A stretch of DNA of 64,000 bases. Origin: Podocnemis expansa. Its lineage: Eukaryota; Chordata; Testudines; Podocnemididae. Below are positions 45,650 to 55,800 of the stretch, piece after piece (position 1 is the first letter of the stretch; every line of letters starts with the position of its first letter). The notes under the pieces were generated by a model, which saw only the letters and a program-made list of their open reading frames with translations, was not told where the DNA came from and searched no databases. A program made the translations under genes and the position numbers. The stretch spans positions 15,974,965 through 16,038,964 of the forward strand of contig ML682059.1 in NCBI GenBank assembly GCA_007922195.1. The letters run 5' to 3'.

Positions 45650-46145
45650 TAATCTTGATAAATGAGAACCTTAAGACTATCCTTATAAGTCATATTTTCT
45701 AAACCTGTAATCATTCTTGTGGCTCTTCTCTTAATCTTCTCCAATTGTCATCTTAAACTGTGCACAAAAAGCTGCCCACAGAATTCCAGCAGTGGTTGCA
45801 CCACTGCCAAATACAGAGGTAAAATAACCTCTTTTCTTCTGTTAAAGGATCTCCTCTTTATTGGTTCTAGTACCACATTAGCCCTTTCTGGCCAGTACCT
45901 CTCTCTGGCAGTGCATGTACAGCTTATTATCAACTATGAGCCGCAAGTCATTTCCAGAGTCACCACCTCCCAGGATACAGTCTCCCACTGTGTGAGTATG
46001 GCCTGCATTCTTTGTTCCTAGCTGCATACATTTATAATATGCCATACTGAAATACATACTGTTTGCTTGCCAGCTTAGCAAATGATCCAGATCTCTCTGT
46101 ATCAGTGACCTCTCCACTAAATTATTTCCTGCTCCCCCAATCTTT
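45650..46145 (-). mobile_element. Old CR1-like LINE fragment
   Basis: The minus-strand translation gives VILPLYLAVVQPLLEFCGQL (45825-45766), matching the [20 protein letters not shown] block of the intact CR1. Upstream it gives RDLDHLLSWQ (compare [10 protein letters not shown]) and NDLRLIVDNKLYM (compare [13 protein letters not shown]). It is heavily diverged with stops. A MITE abuts its upstream end at 46146. Confidence 0.75.
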
Positions 46146-46544
46146 GGGTATGTCCACACGTCTCTTTTGTTTTGAAATAACACTGGTTATTTTGAAATAA
46201 AAAAGATTAGGTCCACACAACGTTTTTTTATTTCAAAATGACAGGCTCTGTCATTTTGAAATAAGAACCGTCATTTTGAAACAGCTTAAACCCCATTCAT
46301 TTCAAAACAGCTGTTATTTCGAAATGGTTATTTCAAAATAACGCTGTTTGGACATGTTGTTTCAAAACAACACCATTGTTTTGAAACAACTGTTTCAAAA
46401 CAACATGTCCAAATGGCCTTATTTTGAAATAACCATTTCAAAATAACAGCTGTTTCGAAAGCAGGCTTTCCCTTAATTCGAATTAACATTTTCTTAATTC
46501 AAAATAACTTATTTCAAAATAATGATGTATGTGTGGACATAGCC
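46146..46544. mobile_element. Palindromic MITE (TTCGAA family), copy 5
   Basis: The left end is GGGTATGTCCACACGTCTC and the right end ATGTGTGGACATAGCC. The flanks TTT and TGT may be a decayed 3-bp duplication. The interior matches the copies at 2.5 and 7.3 kb almost word for word (AACACTGGTTATTTTGAAAT; ACAGCTTAAACCCCATTCAT). Non-coding. Confidence 0.8.
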
Positions 46545-48654
46545 TGTGTGTCAGCTGGACTCTTTATTAGTGGCAATTATTGGCCCTACTGTAGCCATCC
46601 CAGTTTGTGAACAGTGTGAAGAGGAGGGGTCACTGCTCTGCATTCCTCTGGTCCCCCTTTGGTGCACTGTGCACTCTCAGGGATATAGGGATGGGACAGT
46701 GTCTGAATTTCCCTGAGCAAATGGAATTCTTCATGGTCCTTATGTGCACTGCACAGAAAGGGCATTCCCTCTGGAGCTCTCCCCTGCTAGTGTCACTGCA
46801 CACTTGTGTGAGTGCCAGGCAAAATATGGCCTATGTGCTTAGATCTTTTTCCCAGAAGAAAGATCCTAAGTATGTTTTTTTTTCTTTTCTTAATATTTGA
46901 GTTAACATATAAGTCCTTTGGTATCAACATCTTCTGACAACAGACAGCTAAAAGCAAAACTGATTCTTCAACTAGGCAAGCTTACCTGCAGTCTCAACAG
47001 CTGTTCCATATTGGAGATACAGATGTTGAAAGGGACTTCTCAGCAGACTATCCATGAAATCACTTTTTTTTCTTGTCTTCAGCACTTGGTATTCCCTCTC
47101 CTGGACATTTCAAATCACTGGTTTCTATAGGGAAAATCCACCAAACAACAGAGCATTTTAAATAAAGACAATTAAATATGGGACTTTAAAAGCAATACAA
47201 ACAAATTAATGCATTGTTTCCATATTTGTTGATCCATATTTTGTTCATTCTTAAACTGTATTATGTAATAAATTATATCAAAGAGCTTTCGCCCAGTGGG
47301 TGAAGAAAGGTGAGTGGTAGGGAGGGCAGGAGAAGAGAGAAGAGAAAGGTGCTAGGCAACAACAAAGAAAACAAAGCTGAGAAAAACTTCTTTGCCCAAT
47401 TACAGGTATGCCAGTGGCAATTTTTTCCACTTTTTCTTTATCTGAATTCTGAGAGTGAATTTTTTTTACAGCTTTCTCTGCACATGATAATATAGTTGTA
47501 TACAGTTGCTGTGTTGTGAATGTCTGCTTCACTATTTTCATTATTGTCTTCTGGGGCACATTGATCTTCGTGAAGAGTTTTGTTCTGACTTTCAGAATGA
47601 CAATGATGGGAGTCTAAATATTCCCTACTCTTAAGAATTGGGAGGCCTTGTGTCTAATTTACTGTTTCTTGTCTTTGCCTTCTCACTAATAATGAGAAAG
47701 TGCTTGGATTTAACTGAGCCTCATCGGGCGACAATTCACATTTTACAAATTAGCCGCTACTCTGGTTGAAATAAATTTAATGGAACTGAGCCTTTTTATA
47801 ACTCTACACTATGATAATTCTCCTCAGGCAATCTTTGAGACTTCCTGCAAGGGATGCCCAGACTGTTTTGCTCACGTATACCTTATCTTCCTTTAAGTGT
47901 CTTGAAAACATTGCACGCCATATCCACAAAGTCAGCAGGCAGATGCTGGATTCATCTGGCCCAAAGGTTATCTGCTGCAGTTAGGCTGCATTTATACCAA
48001 TCCTAGCTATGTGTTTGGGGTGGGGTAAGGAAGAGAACTTTCTTTAGTTATGGAAAAGAAGCCTCAAAAGACAAAATGCTGGAAAAAGAAGAACTAGGAA
48101 GCCATGATTCTCTCATCTTGCTCACATAACCAACTTCTGACTCATGAGCAGCATGACAGGTAAAAAAGCTTTATAGCTCAAAGCCATCCCAATCAATTTC
48201 TCTGATGGAGAACTGTGTATAGTAAAAGTGGATTTCAGAGCAGAATAGAGTGGTCTGTGGAAAAAAAAAAAGCTGATATTCCATTTTTTAAAACAATCAC
48301 TTTACACCTCTACATATCTAAGTGCATAGCATATGCTATACAGTGGTAAGTGTATATATATTATAATGATACATCAATAATGTCATAGGTTTGAATGGGT
48401 CCACAAATCAAATACATTTTAGCACTTTCTCTAGAGTACTCAAGGAAAAATAGGTTACAAATTTATATTTTTATGCATGTGCAGGAAACTACTGGAGCTG
48501 ACTTCTTATAGTAATTGTGTGCTGGTGAAATGATTTTCTTCAAAAGCAGCCCCTACTGTGTGAGATCTCTTGGTAAAGGTGGGGGATTTCTAAACTACAG
48601 ACTTCTGTTTTGATGCTGAAAATTCTGAATTTGACAATCATCATGAATGAGCGA
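46545..48654. other. Unannotated AT-rich DNA
   Basis: No element or exon is recognised. An ORF at 47278-47559 has no recognisable domain. Confidence 0.4.
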
Positions 48655-48832
48655 GGACAGTATGGCACTTTCAGAATAGTGTGGCTCTTAAAGACTAACA
48701 AATATATTTATTGCATGAGCTTTCATGTGAGAAAATCCCACTTTGTCAGACGCTTTGAAGATGGGGAATTTACAGAATGGGACAAAATAAATGCAGGGAA
48801 GTGTAAGTCATGGGAACAGGTCACCCTGTAAC
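48655..48832 (-). mobile_element. Penelope-like 3' tail, left of CR1 copy 3
   Basis: TTAAAGACTAACAAATATAT, GAGCTTTCATGTGAGAAAAT, CCCACTTTGTCAGACGCTTT and GGGAATTTACAGAATGGGAC are the complement of the tail at 9.97-10.14 kb. It lies 10 bp from the 3' end of the minus-strand CR1 and is inverted relative to the tail at 52.69 kb. Confidence 0.8.
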
Positions 48833-48979
48833 ATAGCTTATCATAGAATCATAGAACCATAGGGTTGGAAGGGACCTCATAGGTTATCTAGTCCAACCCC
48901 CTGCCAGAGGCAGGACCACTCCCACTAAACCATCCCAGTCATGGTTTTGTCCAGCTGGGCCTTAAACACCTCCAAAGAT

Positions 48980-51880
48980 GGAGATTCCACCACCTCTCTT
49001 GGCAGCTCATTCCAAGGCTTCACTACTTTCCCTAGTAAAAAAGATTTTTCTAATATCCAGCCTCGACCTCCCTAACCACAACTTGAGACCATTGGTCCTC
49101 GTTCTGTCTTCTGTTATTACCGAGAACAGTCAAGCTCCATCTTCCTTAGAGCATCCCTTCAAGTAGTTGAAGGTTGCTATCAAATCCCCCCTCAATCTTC
49201 TCTTCTGCAGACTAAATAAGCCTAATGGTTTCAGTCTTTCATCATAGGGCTTGTGCTCTAGCCCTTTAATCATTTTGGTTGCCCTCCTCTGAACTCTCTC
49301 TAGCATCTCCCTGTCCTTTTTGTAGTGGGGAGCCCAAAACTGAACACGGTATTCTAGATGTGGCCTCACCAGTGCAGAATAGAGGGGAATGATCACATCC
49401 CTTGATCTGCTGGTAATACTTCTTTTGATGCAGCCCAGTATGCCATTTGCCTTTTTGGCAGCAAGAGCACACTGCTGGCTCATATCCAGCTTCCCATCCA
49501 CCATGACCCCCAGGTCCTTTTCTATGCTGCTGCTACTTAGCTGAATGTTTCCCAGCTTGTAGCAGTGCATGGGGTTTTATCGTCCCACATACAGGATTTT
49601 ACACTTGTCCTTATTGAAGCTCATATGATTTCTATTGGCCCACTGTTCCAATTTATCTAGGTCTCCCTCAATCCTGTCCTTGCCCTCCAACGTGTCTACT
49701 GGTCCCCCCAGCTTGGTGTCATCCGCAAACTTACTGAGAATGCAGTCTATTCCATCATCCAGATCATTGATGAAAATGTTGAACAGAACCGGCCCCAGGA
49801 CGGACCCCTGGGGCACACCACTCGTGACTGGTTGCCAGCTAGACATGGAACCATTGATTCCTACACGCTGAAACCATTGATCTAGCCAGTTTTCTATCCA
49901 CCTTATAGTCCACCTATCCAACCCATACTTCCTTAATTTCCCAGTGAGAATGCTGTGGGAAACTGCATCAAAAGCCTTGCTAAAATCAAGGTATATGACA
50001 TCAACGGTTCTTCCTGCATCCAGAAAACAAGTCATCTGATCATAGAAGGAGATGAAATTGGTCAGGCATGATTTACCCTTGGTAAATCCATGCTGACTGT
50101 TCCTGATCACTTTATTTTCTTCTAAGTGTTTGAGGATGGATTCTTTGAGAATCTGCTCCATAATTTTTCCAGGGATTGAGGTGAGGCTGACTGGTCTGTA
50201 ATTCCCTGGATCCTCCTTTTTCCCTTTCTTGAAAATAGGCACTACATTTGCTTTTTTCTAGTCCTCTGGCACCTCCCCCATTCTCCATGAGTTTTGAAAG
50301 ATAATGGCCAGCGGTGCGGCTATTTCGTTGGCCAATTCCCTTAGCACCCTTGGATGCAGTTCATCCGGCCCCACGGACTTGTGCACATCCAGCTTCTTTA
50401 AGCAGTCCCTAACCTGACCTTCCGTCACCAAGGGCCTGTCGTCTTCTCTCCCATCTGCCACACCCATGGTAGTGGGCTGGGAGCTGACCTTGCCTGTGAA
50501 AACTGAAGAAAAAAATGCATTGAGCACTTCAGCTTTTTCCTCATCCTCTGTCACAAGGATGCCTGCCCTATTCAGCAAGGGGCCTACACCATCCCTGATC
50601 CTCTTTTTGTTACTAATATACGTGTAGAACACCTTCTTGTTATCCTTTACATCTCTCGCTAGCCGCAACTCCATTTGTCCCTTCTGATTTTCTCCCTACA
50701 GTCCCTAGCAATACCTTTATATGCCTCTTTGGACATCTGACCAAGCTTCCACTTCCTGTAAGCTTCCTTTTTATGTTTAAGCTCAGAGCAGAGTTCTCTG
50801 CTAAGCCATTCTGGCTGCCTCACATGTTTGTTCTTTCTCTTAATTGGAATGGCAACTTCCTGTGCCCTTAGCAGAGTTTTTTTTTTTTTTTTAAATATAG
50901 CCAACTCTCTTGGACTCCTTTCCCCTTCAGATTAGCTTCCCAAGGGATCCCGCCCATCAGTTCCATGAGGGAGCCAAAATCTGCTTTTTTGAAGTCCAGG
51001 GTTTTTGTTTTGCTTCTTTCCTTCCTTCCTTTAATCAGCATCCTGAACTCAACCATGTCATGGTCACTACTGCCTAGCTTGCCATTTACCTCTAGGTCCC
51101 TGATCAATTCTTCCCTGTTTGTGAGCAGCAGGTCGAGCAGTGCAAGGCCCCTAGTTGGTTCCTCTAGCATTTGTACTAGAAAGTTGTCCCTAACATTCTC
51201 TAAAAACTTCCTGGATTGTCCATGCACTGCTGTATTGGCCTCCCAGCAGATGTCAGGGTAATTGAAGTCCCCCATCAGCACCAGGGCCTGTGATGTACAA
51301 GCTTCCGCTAGTTGTCCATAGAACACCTCATCCACCTCCTGCTTCTGGTCTGGTGGTCTATAGGAGACACCCACCACAACATCCCCCTTGTTGTTTTCCC
51401 CTCTCAATGTAACCCACAGACTTTCTGCTGGCACGCTTCCACTTCCATAATGGAGCTCTGAGCAGTCATAGAGCTCTTTTACATATAACGCTACTCCTCC
51501 CCTCTTCTTCCCTGCCTGTCTTTCCTGAACAGTTTATACCCATCCATGGCAGAGCTCCAGTCGTGCACACTATCCCACCACGTCTCCGTTATTCCTATGA
51601 TATCATAGTTCCTTGTCTGTGCTGGTATTACCAATTCTTCTTGCTTATTTCCCAGGCTCCTCGCATTAGTGTACAGGCACCTAAGATACCTGGTTGATTG
51701 CCCTACTTTGTCATGTTGATTTCCAATTCTATTACATAAGCCTCCTTGCTTTTTTTCTTGGAGTTCTCCTCCCCCACTCTCCTCACACATTGGGGCTTCA
51801 GTAGAGCACTTAAGACATTTATTTGATTCCCCCCCCATGTTCCAACTACCTTCTCTTTTATTGCTGTTGATACAGTCCCA
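48980..51880 (-). pseudogene. CR1 ORF2, frameshifted
   Basis: Fragments at 51434-50868, 50904-50659, 50674-50258, 50242-49577 and 49570-49130 cover endonuclease and [14 protein letters not shown] and SSDHDMVEF are kept, and the RT box is FADD, so unlike copy 2 the catalytic aspartates survive. Breaks include a T-run expansion (plus strand) near 50879-50893 and frame changes near 50250 and 49574. It cannot produce a full-length enzyme. Confidence 0.88.
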
Positions 51881-51884
51881 GCAC

Positions 51885-51984
51885 NNNNNNNNNNNNNNNN
51901 NNNNNNNNNNNNNNNNNNNNNNNNNNNNNNNNNNNNNNNNNNNNNNNNNNNNNNNNNNNNNNNNNNNNNNNNNNNNNNNNNNNN
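51885..51984. other. Assembly gap (100 N)
   Basis: Exactly 100 unknown bases lie within CR1 copy 3, just downstream of the ORF1-ORF2 spacer. Alignment by eye to copy 2 (29829-29853) suggests the real missing sequence is only about 25 bases, so 100 is a placeholder length. ORFs containing X residues across it are not real. Confidence 0.95.
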
Positions 51985-52193
51985 GATCACCCACATTGTT
52001 ACTTACCTGTGGGCTTTGATCTCCTTCCCCCTTAAACCTAGTTTAAAGCCCTCCTCACTAAGTCAGCCAGTCTGTGCCCAAACACGCTCTTCCCCTTCCT
52101 GGACAGGTGAAGGGCATCTCTGCCTATCAATCCTCTGTCCTGAAACAGGACTCCATGGTCAAGGAAGCCAAATCCCTCCTGACCACACCATCT

Positions 52194-52772
52194 TCACAGC
52201 CAGGCATTCACCTCTAGGATGCATCTGTCTCTCCTCAGGCCTCTAGCCTTGACTGGAAGGATCGAGGAGAACACCACCTGTGCTCCAAACTCTTTCACCC
52301 TTGCTCCCAGAGCCCTGAAGTCACCTTTGATCTCCTGAGGATCACCTCTCGCAGTACCATTGGTACCCACATGGATAAGAAGCATGGGGTAGTAGTCTGA
52401 GGGGCTGATGATTTTAGACAATCCCTCCGTTACATCACGGATACGGGCTCCTGGCAGGCAGCATACCTCCCTAGAGGCCTTGTCAGGGCGACAGATGGGT
52501 GCCTCTGTTCCACTCAGGAGTGAGTCCCCAATCACCACAACCCTACATTTCCTCTTAGGTGAGGTGTCTGTGATCTGCCCTGCCTTTGGGGTGGATGGCA
52601 TCTCCTCTACCTCCTTTAGTGTGTCCAGCACCGCATAACGGTTCCTCACCACAGTGGATGGTGGGATGTGAGCAGGCGTGGAACGCTGCTTACACGTCCC
52701 TGAATTTATTTCCTCCCATTCTGTAAGTTTCCCCATCTCCAAAGCATCTGACGAAGTAGAATTTTCTCCCAT
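52194..52772 (-). pseudogene. Truncated CR1 ORF1 fused to antisense Penelope tail
   Basis: The minus-strand ORF of 192 residues has two sources. Residues 1-27 (MGENSTSSDALEMGKLTEWE...) come from the antisense of a Penelope tail (52692-52772). From KQRSTPAH onward it is CR1 ORF1, aligned to GRQCSTPAH of the intact copy. The SGNH blocks remain: VVIGDSLLSGTEAP and LIHVGTNGTARG, where the aspartate of GTND is changed to glycine. The C-terminal D-x-x-H block is absent because the frame ends at about 52194. Translation is unproven; it is a chance chimera. Confidence 0.8.
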
Positions 52773-52885
52773 GAAAGCTCATGCAGTAAATACATTTCTT
52801 AGTCTTTAAATGCCACAGGACTCCTTGTTTGTGTTTTTTATTGAACTAAACTAACATGGCTGCCCCTTTGCATCTCAGAACAGAG
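52693..52885 (+). mobile_element. Penelope-like 3' tail, right of CR1 copy 3
   Basis: CCCATTCTGTAAGTTTCCCC, CATGAAAGCTCATGCAGTAA, TTCTTAGTCTTTAAATGCCA, CAGGACTCCTTGTTTG and ACTAACATGGCTGCCCCTTT match the tail at 9.97-10.15 kb. It begins exactly where CR1 copy 3 is truncated. Confidence 0.8.
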
Positions 52886-55800
52886 TGACTCATTTGAGCT
52901 TTGTTTTGCACACGAGTGTAATATTATCTCTTTGGGTATCTGCTGAAATAAACAGACCAGACCCAGTTCTGGCTGGCCATAATGACTGGGCAAGCCTCTT
53001 CCCTGACTACCTGGTATAGAGAAAGCAAAACATCTGGTAAAGTACTGCCCTGTCCAGGGTGTGGGGTGGATGGCAATGGAAAGCTCCAAACCTATGAAGA
53101 ACAACCCAGCACCTCTGACATCTAGAGGGCCATGGGGAGGGGGGAAAAAAAAACAAAACACAGGCCCAACTAGATTCCCATCCACATCACTCCACAGGAA
53201 ATCCAACCTTCCTGTTAAGTCCAACTACCCCTTTTCATTATCTATTTTTGCTTATGGATAGCTGGCTGGCTTTCACCCTTATCCTGTTATGGGCTCTGTG
53301 AGGCCATAAAACTGGCTTTTCAGAAAGTAAAACTTTGTCATAACTCATCTTTTAAAGGTTCTTTAACAAGTGTGACCATACTGTCACGCTGTCTAGAATA
53401 TACAGTTTCCTGGTAGAAAATCCTCAAGAGACTGGAAGCTCTGACTTGGGCTGGATACTGAATACACTTTTGAAAATTAAATGCAGTAATAACCTTCTTA
53501 TTTGTCTACTTTAAAATTTAAAAGAATACAGCCAGGAATAATTACCAAGTTACTGTGTAGCAGTGTTCATTTTCCAGAACAATGCAAAATTCAATGTGTG
53601 GAACTTTTCTGTAATTATTTAAAAGCTAGTAAATAATGAAAAGATAGTTATTCATTAAGATTCAAATATTAGAAGAGTGGGACAGCACACAGGGCTGGTA
53701 ATAGGATAGAAAAATTTTCCACTTCTAGCTCACTTAATCAAATCAAAGCAGATCAATATTGGCAGAAAGTCAGTGTCCCGGGTGTCCTAAAAGGCCTAAA
53801 CCAAAGAGCAGTGGTCATCACTCATCAGGGGACTCAGTGAGGCACCTTGCAGCACAGGCACTGTGATAGCGCTAAGAACCTGTGGTATCCCGAAACGAGC
53901 TCTCCACTGACTATACAGGCCCCCATTAGTAGGAAGAACGATAAAAGGAACTTTTAGGAGGACTTACACCAATTGTACAGGTTCCTTCTCTTCAAATGTC
54001 TCTCATGCTTTATCTATTAGGCTCCCAGAAACTTGATCCTGTTGGCCGGTCTCCTCTGATGATGGTTTGTTACTCTAGTGCTGTTTCTGGATCTGTGGCT
54101 TCCTCTACTTCAGCTGTTGCTGTCTCACCAACCTGTCATCTGGTGTACTCCTGGTGTTCCTTCAGTGTTTTCTGCTTCTTTCTGCTTCTTTTCTTCCTCT
54201 TCCCTAGTTAACTGTTGCTGTATCCTCTCCACTTCCATCCTATCCTTCTCTAACAGCTGAGGATATGCTTTTTTTCTGCACTGCTCACTCCCATAATCCT
54301 TCCCATAAGCAGGTTATTCACTACTAGTCAATTCTGCCTGCTATATACACCCTCAGTGGCTCCTGGTGCAGTCTTTCCACAACGAAGGAATGGGGCAGTG
54401 TCAATTTCATTTCTGTGTGGGGTTTCCCCTTTTTCTGTTAGGTGGCTGGTTGGTGTATAGATCATTCTGTTTATAAAAAGTTCATATTTTACAATATTCA
54501 CAAATTCCAGACAAGGTAAGAGAATTTTCTTGGAGTGAACTTGTGCTTAAATCAAAGGTATTTCTGTGATGGCTGGGTCCAGCTTATTTCATCTGTATGT
54601 ACTCTGTCAGATGAAATAAATCTTACTTGAATATAAGTAGCAGTGGGACTTCCTTTAAATATCTAAGGAGATGGAAAGAAAAATCTATGAAAAGCTACAG
54701 ACTGTAGTATCAGGCACACTGAGAGTTTATTCCCTTTGACTCGTTTTTTTTACTCTGTAGCTTAGGATTCAATCCAAGTGTCAAAAAGTATCCTTTTTTT
54801 CACAATCAGATATAGATATGTTCAGTGTTACTGCAAACAGTAAGTTTCCCCCATGAAATGTACCAGCCTTTTCGAATGTGAATCATAGGCAACCACAGTA
54901 TCATAATGAAGAAAAAAAAAACATATATCACAGGGAATCGGGCAAGGTGGTTAGAAAAAAAGAAAACAATATCTACATAGTTTTTCCATAAACATGACAT
55001 CACCTTACATAATTATACTTATCCTATGACTGTGAGTACTTCTAGATCTCTATGCCATGTTTAAATTATAGACAACTTGTGTAACTCATGTGCCCCATTC
55101 CTTACTCTTGCATTATCAATTTTGGTTGGACGTATTCCTGGAAGTTTCATCAGATGAACAAATGGAAAGTCCAGGACAATCCTGGAGGGCTGGCAACCCT
55201 GCCAAAGAATCAGTAACAAGTTATTTTCATTTTAAACATATGAAGGCAAGTACAAAATGACCATGCATTTCTCCTAATCCTAGTCAAACAAAGGATACAA
55301 CTTTCATGAAAGGTATATGAATGTAAAGACTGCTGAATCAGGCCCTAAGTCATTATTAAGAATATTTTTCAAAGAATGACAGAGCTCTGTTCCAACTAAG
55401 CCCTCCTCTTTTTCCTCGCTTCTATTCCCTCCTCTCCCTGTTCATGTTTATCTTCTGTTTTATAACTGTGTCTCCCCCTCTGCCCTCTCCCCCCTTAACA
55501 TGGCATGTCTATACAGTATTGTCTGGTTTTGTTCTGGTCAGTTTTCCAGTTTGGACAAGATGTACAATTTCATAATTGCATAATTCTACTGGAGATCCCC
55601 TGAAGAATGCAGTATTTGCAAGCATACACAAGCTGTAAGTTATTTTGTTCATTCTGTTTCTTTTTGAAAATCAGTAAAAATTAATCACAAAGCTGTTAAT
55701 TATTTAATTTAGGCTTTAAAGGGTTAAGAGCATAGGAAAATGTGAGTACTAATATAAATGGGAAGAAAGAATGAAAGAAAACATAGAGAGGTTTAAAAAG

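Larger units (their letters stand above)
48842..52692 (-). mobile_element. CR1 LINE copy 3, 5'-truncated, with assembly gap
   Basis: Reading leftwards on the minus strand, it starts inside ORF1 (about 52690), passes the ORF1-ORF2 spacer (52.0 kb), a degraded ORF2 and the 3' UTR, and ends at the TCATAGAATCATAGAACCAT tail (48842). It is the same subfamily as copy 2 at 29.8 kb but in the opposite orientation. A 100-N gap lies at 51885-51984. Confidence 0.9.

Noticed and set aside
51491..51996. ORFs spanning the gap with X residues
   Set aside because: They read through 100 unknown bases, whose true length is probably different.
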